A DNA stretch of 13,191 nucleotides from CAZGLR01 sp964526635 (GTDB lineage Bacteria > Zixibacteria > MSB-5A5 > GN15 > JAAZOE01): contig CAZGLR010000094.1 in assembly GCA_964526635.1 (NCBI GenBank), positions 1 through 13,191 of the forward strand, written 5' to 3'. Each line of letters opens with the position of its first letter. Position 1 is the first letter of the stretch. The notes under the pieces are model-generated. The model did no database searches, was not told the origin of the DNA, and worked only from the letters and a program-made list of their open reading frames with translations. The position numbers were made by a program, and so were the translations under genes. This document shows, piece by piece, positions 7,401 through 13,191 of the stretch.

Positions 7401-7891
7401 ATATCAAGCTGGCAGTCACCATTGAGATCCATCCGCCACCATGGATCAGGGGCGGGACCGCCGCTATATAGATAATTCGTGAGATAAGCCAAATCGGCCA
7501 CGGTCAGGATCAAACCATCGCCATCGGCATCACCATCGGCAAAACAGGTGTCCCCGATCGGAGCGCCGACCGGGATATCGGCATGAATACTGAGGATAAA
7601 GGAGACGATCTGTCCCTCGATACCATCCTTCCATGATCCCCAGAAATGGATATCTTTCACCCACCCTGTTTCACTGCACTGCCAGTCATCGGCCAGTACA
7701 ATTGGTTCGGTTGCGCGGACATCCCAACCCGCTTCATCGGGAAGCTGAGGAAAGTGCATTTTGTGCGGATCCTGGGGTGTCCACATACATTCGCCCTGCG
7801 CAGGAGCCTGTCCCCCGATACATAGAGTAAGAAATCCAATAAGCAGACTGGTACGCAGAATAAGAGCCCATACGCCCGCAATTCTGGGCAT
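4451..7891 (-). CDS. large secreted protein with a duplicated module, cysteine-rich repeats and dockerin-type repeats
   Basis: 1146 aa. ATG 7889-7891 has GGAGGAG (7894-7900) just upstream, and a signal peptide runs to about Ala31 (APA). A module starting WTPxDxHKMHxPQLPDE occurs twice: residues 37-310 and 777-983. It includes VLADDWxCSETGWVKD, HFWGSW, DWFWQxEGTIYWLNISAI and WGWKSSIEH blocks, and resembles a domain common in planctomycete and FCB secreted proteins (I think Pfam DUF7901, from memory). Copy 1 carries two insertions absent from copy 2: a dockerin-like pair (about 113-196) and a 160-residue segment (about 311-472). Between the copies lie seven ACC..GSC..C..C repeats (488-760). The C-terminus has four calcium loops, Asp993-1004, 1026-1037, 1069-1080 and 1104-1115. 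No enzyme motif is recognised; an extracellular structural or binding role is inference. Confidence 0.85.
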   Translation of the reverse strand: MPRIAGVWALILRTSLLIGFLTLCIGGQAPAQGECMWTPQDPHKMHFPQLPDEAGWDVRATEPIVLADDWQCSETGWVKDIHFWGSWKDGIEGQIVSFILSIHADIPVGAPIGDTCFADGDADGDGLILTVADLAYLTNYLYSGGPAPDPWWRMDLNGDCQLDIQDEAVFNDFLTNGMSAFDPYGGYPVQTCCGTATYSRPGEILWERQVMEGQFEFFSIDPQTPEGWYDPETGETLFDNHIQYFMYNVCLDSIDWFWQEEGTIYWLNISAIIADPAATQWGWKSSIEHWNDDAVWARLGEYDWQELYEPQAGDLGDTNAFNIAIDPTGLFLGGGGQDAFGQGWYFYPEEDWWNIWFYDHPFADDRYKDFVVEFDVFPLDPGQPMFFELAVNWSTDIWTLEGNQDPPLPGVPEQLYIGRATLIATEFAEGHYIYTYRLPDYNPEWASIDVRGFNFDLNGVLIHTCKLLGPSMDMSFVITQTGDEPDTACCLPDGSCIYTTVTDCMQQGGFLPPGGVCLGDGNGNNIDDACEPPEEACCLQDGSCIMIDPVSCMNAGGNPQGPGSMCTASEACCMADGSCLDLDPLCCVDQGGLPQGAGTVCQPQEACCLPTGSCVMADPICCVNVLMGNPQGPGTICTQIEACCFPDATCADLDPLCCVDQGGIPQGVGTACSAQTIACCLPDGSCIDLDPLCCDDLGGVPSPTGAPACLGDGNGNNIDDACEGQQILGACCLPGGGCIVTTLVDCQNQLGVYQGDYTVCLGDANGNGVDDACEDPWTPEDGHKMHYPQLPDEMGWDVNATAPIVLADDWMCSETGWVKDVHFWGSWMHGITGRIESFILSIHLDIPANPPEVPYSRPGPVIWEREVTRFNPTPLDPPTPEGWYDPSQMLIFPDDHFNYFQYDIYLDSLDWFWQDEGTIYWLNISAILDPSIPGQWGWKSSIEHFNDDAVWAFLGEYFWVEMYEPPDFVQSLDLSFVITGGEEDTCANQFPGDVNGDGFIDISDVTFLISWLYTGGPNPPVPANADVNGDCCVDQEDIDYLTAFLTTGGPAPVACTCVNPFKCDCIPGDANGDGTINVGDAVYVINYVFKGGPGPVPYLLCSGDANCDCNLNVGDGVYLINYVFKGGPKPCYCCQWITACGQPLRK
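4502..4921 (-). repeat. C-terminal dockerin-type repeats of the large protein
   Basis: This stretch codes for residues 991-1130, holding four D-x-N/D-x-D-x6-D loops each followed by a helix. The last two share the 'NVGD' and 'INYVFKGGP' core with the separate 108-aa protein. The corresponding DNA stretches around 3998-4075, 4098-4178, 4505-4585 and 4617-4692 are clearly alike by eye. Confidence 0.8.
5612..6430 (-). repeat. seven cysteine-rich repeats coded in tandem
   Basis: Within the 1146-aa protein, units of about 30-32 residues start with ACC and end with C: residues 488-517, 536-566, 571-601, 606-637, 642-672, 678-709 and 730-760. The pattern is ACC-LPDGSC-x6-7-C/CC-x5-GG-PQG-GT-C. Units 1, 6 and 7 are each followed by a LGDxNGNxxDDACE stretch that resembles a calcium-binding loop. 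Units 2-6 are most alike, suggesting expansion by unequal recombination. Confidence 0.85.
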
Positions 7892-8079
7892 AACTCCTCC
7901 TTTCCCTCACTCGGGATAAATATATAAAATAACGATAAAACTTTGGCCGGCCGGATTGGTGGCGGGGAATCACCGCAAGTCTCAGGTAGCAATGTAGCCG
8001 CAAACTAAAAAATGGCCGGACGTAAGGCATGCCGGAGATATTCGTGGGATGTCGTAACCGTGCCCTGCTCTATGTATGT
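7892..8079 (-). other. long 5' leader of the large dockerin gene
   Basis: If the promoter at 8080-8108 drives the large gene, its leader is about 180 nt. It contains a GC-rich part with a palindromic GGCCGGCC, a GCGG/CCGC hairpin (about 7963-7977), a GGCATGCC palindrome and a six-T tract (8012-8007) after TCCGGCCA. I could not match it to a known riboswitch class or build one stable terminator fold. Confidence 0.35.
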
Positions 8080-8108
8080 AATATCCATAATATGGATATT
8101 TTTGTCAA
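8080..8108 (-). promoter_or_regulatory. promoter with a perfect 21-bp inverted repeat filling spacer and -10
   Basis: On the minus strand a consensus TTGACA (8108-8103) is followed after 17 nt by GATATT (8085-8080), four of six matches to the -10. AATATCCATA (8080-8089), one central base and TATGGATATT (8091-8100) form a perfect inverted repeat over the spacer and -10, an arrangement typical of a repressor operator. The promoter points at the 1146-aa gene, 190 nt away. Confidence 0.6.
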
Positions 8109-8196
8109 GGTAAAAGGCGGAGCCGAGACTCTGCGCAGAATGGTCTGAGTAAACCTTACTTACATAGGAATAGTTTGGGGAAACGGCCAGTTAATA

Positions 8197-8268
8197 AGGC
8201 GGCTTCCGGATTCGAACCGGAGAATACAGGTTTTGCAGACCCGCGCCTTACCACTTGGCTAAGCCGCC
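8197..8268 (-). tRNA. tRNA-Cys (GCA)
   Basis: 72 nt. The acceptor stem GGCGGCT/AGCCGCC is perfect and the discriminator is U, the normal identity base for Cys. The anticodon loop CTGCAAA carries GCA, and the T-loop arm CCGGTTCGAATCCGG is canonical. CCA is not encoded. It lies 22 nt downstream of tRNA-Gly and is probably cotranscribed with it. Confidence 0.96.
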
Positions 8269-8290
8269 TTGAAGTTCTGCCAAATAAAAA

Positions 8291-8363
<73 letters not shown>

Positions 8364-8382
8364 CTATCAGCGAAGCATCATA

Positions 8383-8410
8383 TATATAATCGGCAGACAG
8401 CGAATGTCAA
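8383..8410 (-). promoter_or_regulatory. strong promoter of the tRNA-Gly/tRNA-Cys unit
   Basis: On the minus strand TTGACA (8410-8405), a 16-nt spacer and TATATA (8388-8383) lie 20 nt upstream of tRNA-Gly; an 18-nt spacing to an overlapping TATATA is also possible. Upstream of the -35 are two copies of TTTCACGAAAAA, 14 nt apart, whose A-tracts may act as an UP element. Confidence 0.75.
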
Positions 8411-8414
8411 CAGG

Positions 8415-8440
8415 TTTTTCGTGAAATGTTTTTCGTGAAA
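8415..8440. repeat. two direct repeats of TTTTTCGTGAAA upstream of the tRNA promoter
   Basis: The 12-base unit occurs at 8415-8426 and 8429-8440, identical in both, with a TG dinucleotide between them. It sits 4 bp upstream of the tRNA -35 box. Confidence 0.8.
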
Positions 8441-8491
8441 ATGAAGCTGTTCTATGTCCAACAATTATACAATTCAGAAAGCACCCACCAC

Positions 8492-10363
8492 TCATTGAAT
8501 CAATCCGATCTTGCGCCCGATACGGTCCCGATACCACGGTATCCGTTCTATTGTCTTTTCATAATACCGCATTGCTGCCTCATGGCTCCCGAACTGATAC
8601 TCAAATAAACAAAGATTAAGATAGCCCTCGAAAGCCCGATCATCAGCGGCGACCATCAGTTGCAACTCATTTTTGCATTCGTCCAGCTCACCGAGGCGGC
8701 CATAGGCCTGCGATCGATAAGAATGCAGATAAGGATAATCAGGCAATGGACAATACACGCGGGCCGAATCAAACAATGCCAAAGCCGCCCGGGGATCACC
8801 ACTATTTAAAGTATGTATACCAGCGGCAAAAAACTCCTCAAACTGAGGAGATACATCAGCCTTGATCCGTGACAACTCAACATCTCCCATCCGTTGGTAA
8901 ATCGGATGGGCCGCCCCGGAAAAGTAAAAGGCGATAGTCCGGTAATTCCTTAAGAACTCGCTGTATCGGAATAACGCCTTCTCGGCCGGCGCCGACGGCC
9001 TGAATCCGGTCGAGAACAGAATGTATTTCGGCTGCCGGGACAAGATATACTCGGCATTATATTTTGTCTCACGCCAGGTACTGGAAACATCCTCGTCAAG
9101 AAAAAGCGGATGCCGCGCGATTGTCGTATCGGTCAGCCCCAGCATATCGATGACAGTTCGGCCCGGTAGTTCATAGGCAACCACACCGATCGTTGTCGCC
9201 GCCAGGGTAAAGTTGTCAGAATCAACAGCGGTCAGGTTTTTCATCAGCTTCTGCATCTTCGACACCAACCCGATTTCATTCTGATGAAAAGCCCACACAA
9301 AATCCCGGGGCGCTATCGACTGCCAGATCATAACAGCCAATATTGCGCTGTATACCAATAATATCCGTTGGTTAATTAATGCAATACTTGATATAAAAAC
9401 AATCGCCAACAACGCTATAATCGGGACGAAGAAGCGATGGACTTTGAGTACATCCCCGCCAATCAGGACAATGTATACCATATAAATCGCCGCAAACATC
9501 GTTACGATTTTCTGCGCTCGATTCATACGGCCAAACGCGATGATCACCGGGAAAAGAAGGACACCATAGCCCCAATAATGTGTCAAATATCGCAATAGAT
9601 AATCCGCGCCATTGACGAGTTGCGGCCAGGCAAATGAGGTCTTGGCGTAGAATGGATTGGGTAGCAACGCACCGTAATAAACCAGTTTAAACATGGCAAA
9701 CGGCATCAGAAATATAACCGGCAGGACAAGAATTGAGAATAAAAATGACCATTGCCGTCCGGGATTAATCAGCTCTGCCATAAGAAGAAATACAATCAGC
9801 AGTCCCCCCTCTGGCCGCATAAGCGTACTGAGAATAAGCGCAACAGCAAGCAGATGTGAACGGCGCAGATATGCATAGATCGCACCGATGACACACAGGG
9901 CAAACGCCGCTGTCTCCAGCCCGGCCCCGGCCCAATAGGCAAAGCTGTAGTTGGTGCCAACGGCCAAAGCGGCCAGTGACGCAACGATTCGCTTATGCGA
10001 CAAATCGGGCAGAAGACGCAAACTCAGTAGATATGTCACCCCTATCACTCCGATTCCGCACAGGGCCCCGATTATCTTCGAAAAGTAGACATAATGTATT
10101 CCGAGGCGTCCCCCGATGATCATCAGGATCGTCCAGAAGAAATTGGTGTATCCCTCCACCCGCTCGCCCGGATTAAACACCAGCTCGTGATCATTGAGAT
10201 AATTCTCCGCATACCGGAAAGTTATATAGGCATCGTCCTGCGTAAGTCCAAAATAGACAATCATACCCGCATGCAGCCCGAACGCTCCGAGCAGGATAAT
10301 TATCGTCAGTATAGATTTGAGTTTGGATGAACCGATGGTGCCGTGCCAAATACCCACTGCCAC
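8492..10363 (-). CDS. GT-C family membrane glycosyltransferase with C-terminal helical (TPR-like) repeats
   Basis: 623 aa. About ten hydrophobic segments span residues 17-350. The signature 'QDDAYITFRYAENY..G/H..LVFNPGERVEGYTN' (42-74) belongs to lipid-phosphate-sugar-dependent transferases of the PMT/ArnT-like GT-C fold; Asp43-Asp44 after the first membrane segment is the expected metal or substrate site. These enzymes move a sugar from a polyprenyl-phosphate donor to an acceptor on the outer face of the membrane. A soluble part (about 351-500, with DMLGLTD) follows, and residues about 508-610 form helical pairs such as 'GDPRAALALFDSAR' and 'GSHEAAMRYYEKTI' that look like TPR units. The only available start is GTG 10361-10363, directly after the glgA stop; a second GTG lies two codons on. 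Donor and acceptor are unknown. Confidence 0.82.
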   Translation of the reverse strand: MAVGIWHGTIGSSKLKSILTIIILLGAFGLHAGMIVYFGLTQDDAYITFRYAENYLNDHELVFNPGERVEGYTNFFWTILMIIGGRLGIHYVYFSKIIGALCGIGVIGVTYLLSLRLLPDLSHKRIVASLAALAVGTNYSFAYWAGAGLETAAFALCVIGAIYAYLRRSHLLAVALILSTLMRPEGGLLIVFLLMAELINPGRQWSFLFSILVLPVIFLMPFAMFKLVYYGALLPNPFYAKTSFAWPQLVNGADYLLRYLTHYWGYGVLLFPVIIAFGRMNRAQKIVTMFAAIYMVYIVLIGGDVLKVHRFFVPIIALLAIVFISSIALINQRILLVYSAILAVMIWQSIAPRDFVWAFHQNEIGLVSKMQKLMKNLTAVDSDNFTLAATTIGVVAYELPGRTVIDMLGLTDTTIARHPLFLDEDVSSTWRETKYNAEYILSRQPKYILFSTGFRPSAPAEKALFRYSEFLRNYRTIAFYFSGAAHPIYQRMGDVELSRIKADVSPQFEEFFAAGIHTLNSGDPRAALALFDSARVYCPLPDYPYLHSYRSQAYGRLGELDECKNELQLMVAADDRAFEGYLNLCLFEYQFGSHEAAMRYYEKTIERIPWYRDRIGRKIGLIQ

Positions 10364-11833
10364 CTATTCCCTGGTCAGGGCTTTACGATACAAATCGATG
10401 TACTTTTCTGCCGATTTATTCCAGGAATAGTCTTTTTTCATGCCGTTTTTGACTACCGCACGCCATTTGCGCTTTTTCCCGAACAGTTCCAGCGCGCGGG
10501 TAATTGCCTCCAGCAGTTTCTCGCCTTCATAGTCGAGGAATACGAACCCGGTGCCGTTATCATCCGAAACATCGGCAATAGTATCATACAATCCGCCGGT
10601 CGCCCGGACGATGGGGACAGTGCCATAGCGCAGGCTGTACAATTGATTCAGTCCCGACGGTTCAAACCGCGACGGCATTAAAAACGCATCGGCGCCGGCC
10701 TCGATCCAGTGCGCCATTTCATTATCAAAGCGCAGCACGGCTTTAACCTTGTCGGGATACTGTGTTTCAAGATCGGTCAAAAGATCATGGTATTTCTTAT
10801 CGCCGGTACCGAGGATAACCAGTTGTGTATTCAGCGTTAAAAACTCGTCCGCGATTTCGGCGAAGATGTCGAAACCTTTTTGATCAGTCAGACGGGTGAT
10901 CATGCCGAAAAGCGGTGCTTCATCGCGCAGCGGAAGGCCCAGGCGATTGAGCAGCTCAACCTTGCAGGTTCGCTTCCCGCTCAAATTGGAAACAGTGAAT
11001 TTAGCCGGGATCAGGCTGTCTTTATTGGGTGACCATGTGGAATAATCGACACCATTGAGAATGCCATACACATCTTCACTTCTGGCCCTCAGCACGCCCT
11101 CAAGGCCGCAGCCGAACTCACTACTCGACTGGATTTCGACCGCGTAGCGCTCGGAAACTGTATTGATGATATCGCTGAAGCTGATAGCCGCCTTCATGAA
11201 GTTCACCTGTTTCCAGTACTCAAATGGTCCCGTAGAATAAAAGAGTTCATCGGGCAAATTAAGCTTGGAAAAAGTCGCTTCCGGAAACAAACCCTGGAAA
11301 GCCATATTGTGTATGGTAAACAGCGCTCGTGATCCCGAATAAAAGGGATCGTCCTTGTACGCAGTCTTCAAATATGTCGGAACCAGCGCCGCTTGCCAGT
11401 CATTGGCATGAAAAATATCAACCGGCCATTGGAGAATTTTGGCAGCCTCGAGCGCGGCCTGCGAGAAGAAGATGAACCGTTCATCATTGTCAGTATAATC
11501 CGAGCCGGTATCCGGATCGCTGTAAAGCGCCGGACGATTAAAATACTTGTCCTGCGAGATAAAGACATACTCGAGATTTCGTACCGGATCTTCAAGCAGT
11601 TCAAGGGAAAAGGGATGCTCAGTCTTACCGACCCGGACAGTTCCCTGTCCGCCATTTCGGGTGCCGCGCAGCAGGTGTTCCGGGATAGCGGCATATTTCG
11701 GCATAACCACTTTGACGGTATGGCCCAGATCGGCAATAACTTTGGGCAAAAAACCCGAGACGTCGGCCAGACCACCGGTTTTGGCAAAAGGTACAACTTC
11801 GGGTGAAATATAGAGAATGTGAAGCCTGTCCAT
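10364..11833 (-). CDS. glgA: glycogen/starch synthase, GT5
   Basis: 489 aa, close to the usual GlgA length of about 477. It transfers glucose from ADP- (or UDP-) glucose to the end of an alpha-1,4-glucan in the cytoplasm. The N-terminal nucleotide-sugar motif KTGGLADVSG has Lys18. HNMAFQG (from His175) marks the active site. MITRLTDQKGFD holds Arg314 and Lys319, and EPSGLNQLYSL holds Glu391, matching E. coli Arg300, Lys305 and Glu377. SYSWNKSA-like DYSWNKSAEKY at the C-terminus is also typical. It lies 9 nt after the GalT-like gene; GAGG within the galT end is the only ribosome site, about 11-12 nt upstream of ATG. It runs directly into the GT-C gene with no gap. No glgB, glgC or glgP is visible. 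Confidence 0.95.
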   Translation of the reverse strand: MDRLHILYISPEVVPFAKTGGLADVSGFLPKVIADLGHTVKVVMPKYAAIPEHLLRGTRNGGQGTVRVGKTEHPFSLELLEDPVRNLEYVFISQDKYFNRPALYSDPDTGSDYTDNDERFIFFSQAALEAAKILQWPVDIFHANDWQAALVPTYLKTAYKDDPFYSGSRALFTIHNMAFQGLFPEATFSKLNLPDELFYSTGPFEYWKQVNFMKAAISFSDIINTVSERYAVEIQSSSEFGCGLEGVLRARSEDVYGILNGVDYSTWSPNKDSLIPAKFTVSNLSGKRTCKVELLNRLGLPLRDEAPLFGMITRLTDQKGFDIFAEIADEFLTLNTQLVILGTGDKKYHDLLTDLETQYPDKVKAVLRFDNEMAHWIEAGADAFLMPSRFEPSGLNQLYSLRYGTVPIVRATGGLYDTIADVSDDNGTGFVFLDYEGEKLLEAITRALELFGKKRKWRAVVKNGMKKDYSWNKSAEKYIDLYRKALTRE

Positions 11834-11842
11834 GGCTTTTCG

Positions 11843-12865
11843 TTACCTCATAGATACGGTTTCCTGCGATATATTCAACTCGCGCAGAAATCTCGCGGCA
11901 TCCTCCGGGCAGGTCGGGTTGATGTAGAATCCGGTACCCCATTCAAAACCGGCCACTTTGGTTAACTTGGGAATAATTTCGATATGCCAGTGATAGAAAT
12001 CACGATATTCCTCGCCGATCGGTGCAGTATGCACAATGAAATTATAGGCCGGGTTGGCCAGGCCTACTTTCAACCGGGTTAGAATGTCGCGCAGGATTGT
12101 CGATAACTCGGTCAGCATATCGACATCGGTGTCGATGAAATTGCTGATATGGGCTTTGGCCAGAAGCCATGTTTCAAAAGGAAAACGACTCGCGTAGGGT
12201 TCGATGGCAATAAATGAATCCGATTCGGCCACAATCCGCTTCTGATCGGATATTTCCTGCCTGATGATATCGCAGAAAATACATCGTTCCTTGTAATCAT
12301 AATAGCGCTTGGCGCCCAGGAGTTCTTCGGCTACCCGCTTGGGTATAATCGGGGTGGCGATCAGCTGGCTATGGCTGTGTTCAACCGAGGCCCCCGCCGC
12401 TGAACCATGATTTTTAAACAGCAGAATGTACTTAAAACGGTGATCCCGCATCAGGTCCATATAGCGTTCACGATATGCCCAGAGGACATCCTTGAATTGG
12501 GAAATCGACAAATCCGGCAAATCCAGATTATGTTCCGGCGTTTCAATAATCACTTCATGGGCGCCGATACCGTTCATACGATCATAAATACCCTCCGGTT
12601 CGCGGACCAGTTCGCCCTCGATTACCAGCGCGGGATATTTATTCGAGACCACCCGGAGTTGCCATCCGGGCATATTTGGTTCGGAATTATTGGGCCTGAA
12701 AGCCAGAACTTCCGGAGGGGTAGCCGATTCGTTGCCGGGACAGAAAGGGCAGGCTTTGGGCGATATTTGACGACCGGGTTGACCGAAATGTGACGGCCGC
12801 TTGCCGCGCTCCGTTGAGATGATTACCCAGCGCCCGATAATCGGATCTTTTCGCAGTTCGGGCAT
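11843..12865 (-). CDS. galT: galactose-1-phosphate uridylyltransferase family protein (GalT-like; possibly an ADP-glucose phosphorylase type)
   Basis: 340 aa. The HIT-superfamily enzyme forms a nucleotidyl-histidine intermediate and swaps nucleotides between hexose-1-phosphates. The first zinc site is Cys39, Cys42 (ACPFCPGN), His112 and His163. The active site is HSHSQ (163-167), with His165 as nucleophile and Gln167, matching E. coli His164/His166/Gln168. A second CxxC (Cys195, Cys198) is present, as in the Arabidopsis At5g18200 protein, which was shown to be an ADP-glucose phosphorylase. The C-terminal HWHIEIIPK and GFEWGTGFYINPTCPEDAA blocks are family hallmarks. ATG 12863-12865 has GAGGAG (12871-12876) 5 nt upstream. 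It is the first gene of an operon with glgA, so a role in glucose-1-phosphate/ADP-glucose metabolism is as likely as the Leloir pathway. Confidence 0.88.
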   Translation of the reverse strand: MPELRKDPIIGRWVIISTERGKRPSHFGQPGRQISPKACPFCPGNESATPPEVLAFRPNNSEPNMPGWQLRVVSNKYPALVIEGELVREPEGIYDRMNGIGAHEVIIETPEHNLDLPDLSISQFKDVLWAYRERYMDLMRDHRFKYILLFKNHGSAAGASVEHSHSQLIATPIIPKRVAEELLGAKRYYDYKERCIFCDIIRQEISDQKRIVAESDSFIAIEPYASRFPFETWLLAKAHISNFIDTDVDMLTELSTILRDILTRLKVGLANPAYNFIVHTAPIGEEYRDFYHWHIEIIPKLTKVAGFEWGTGFYINPTCPEDAARFLRELNISQETVSMR

Positions 12866-12905
12866 GATGTCTCCTCTACTCGTGGGTACCGCGATCAGTC
12901 ATAAA

Positions 12906-12934
12906 AAAATACTCCGACAACATGTATGTGTCAA
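12906..12934 (-). promoter_or_regulatory. promoter of the galT-glgA-GT-C operon
   Basis: On the minus strand a consensus TTGACA (12934-12929), a 17-nt spacer and TATTTT (12911-12906) place transcription start near 12899, about 33 nt before the galT ATG. No palindromic operator overlaps it, in contrast to the dockerin-gene promoters. Confidence 0.7.
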
Positions 12935-13009
12935 GATAATCGTCCCCCTATCCTGTTATCGGCATCCATCTATCATCGTTTAACCCGTCGAATTAATGTA
13001 AGTTCACGA

Positions 13010-13191
13010 TTACGTCCGTTCCTCGGTCGTTTTTTTGAACAGATACTCGAACAACGATTTATCATCGGATGTGAACTCACGGCCACGCCGCTCCATGACC
13101 GTCCGCGCGACCTCCATCGCCTTGTCGACGCGATAAATATCGAAACCTTTTTCGTCGCCCCAACTGAACGACGGCACCTCGCGCGTGGTGA
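13010..13191 (-). CDS. C-terminus of a sugar nucleotidyltransferase (GlmU-like, FCB type), partial
   Basis: I translated the 59 codons before the TAA at 13012-13010 by hand; the 5' part lies beyond the window edge. The fragment contains VPSFSWGD, FDIYRVDKAMEVARTVMERRG and a charged tail. This 'PSFSWG ... Y..DKA.E.A..VM.RRG' ending is what I know from Bacteroidota-type putative sugar nucleotidyltransferases with a left-handed beta-helix (the alternative GlmU group, TIGR03991). These make activated sugars such as UDP-GlcNAc. It is on the same strand as galT, 144 nt upstream of it, but galT has its own promoter between. With only the tail visible the assignment is from memory of the motif. Confidence 0.6.
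   Translation of the reverse strand, partial: TTREVPSFSWGDEKGFDIYRVDKAMEVARTVMERRGREFTSDDKSLFEYLFKKTTEERT

Noticed and set aside
3977..7891. Cellulosome gene cluster
   Set aside because: Dockerin-type repeats alone do not make one; I see no cohesin, scaffoldin or glycoside hydrolase.
7892..8079. Cyclic-di-GMP or cobalamin riboswitch
   Set aside because: Some GC-rich hairpins look similar at a glance, but the conserved core sequences are not there.

Overview
The window looks like a chromosomal segment from an uncultured bacterium of the FCB superphylum, plausibly Candidatus Zixibacteria or a close relative. The reasons are secreted proteins ending in dockerin-type repeats with the 'NVGDAVYxINYVFKGGPxP' signature, a sugar nucleotidyltransferase tail of the Bacteroidota-like 'PSFSWG' type, an archease/long-RtcB pair, and tRNA genes without an encoded CCA. 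This placement is from memory of family distributions, not from a search. GC content is moderate. There is no sign of insertion sequences, phage genes or a CRISPR array.

Layout. Bases 1-1334 (+) hold the end of a cystathionine beta-synthase-like PLP enzyme, overlapped ATGA-fashion by an exported DUF1573 protein. Bases 1335-1658 are a convergent intergenic region with a promoter and a strongly folded RNA ending in eight T. From 1659 on, everything recognised is on the minus strand. An RNA repair pair (archease then RtcB ligase) sits behind a 2[4Fe-4S] ferredoxin, whose terminator abuts the archease start codon. Next come two secreted dockerin-repeat proteins. One is 108 aa and little more than a signal peptide plus two dockerin repeats. 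The other is 1146 aa, with a duplicated module, seven cysteine-rich repeats and six dockerin-like calcium loops. Each has its own sigma70-type promoter overlapped by a perfect inverted repeat. Then come tRNA-Gly(GCC) and tRNA-Cys(GCA) behind a very good promoter. Last is a galT-glgA-GT-C glycosyltransferase operon, preceded by the C-terminus of a sugar nucleotidyltransferase.

How the genes work together. GalT-like nucleotidyl transfer, GlgA glucan synthesis and the upstream sugar nucleotidyltransferase suggest handling of hexose-1-phosphates and nucleotide sugars for storage or surface glycans. The GT-C membrane enzyme would use a lipid-linked sugar outside the cytoplasm. RtcB and archease form an RNA 3'-phosphate/5'-hydroxyl ligation system. 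The strongest leads for something undescribed are the folded RNA at about 1502-1589, the nested architecture of the 1146-aa secreted protein, and the CCAT/ATGG palindromes in both dockerin-gene promoters.
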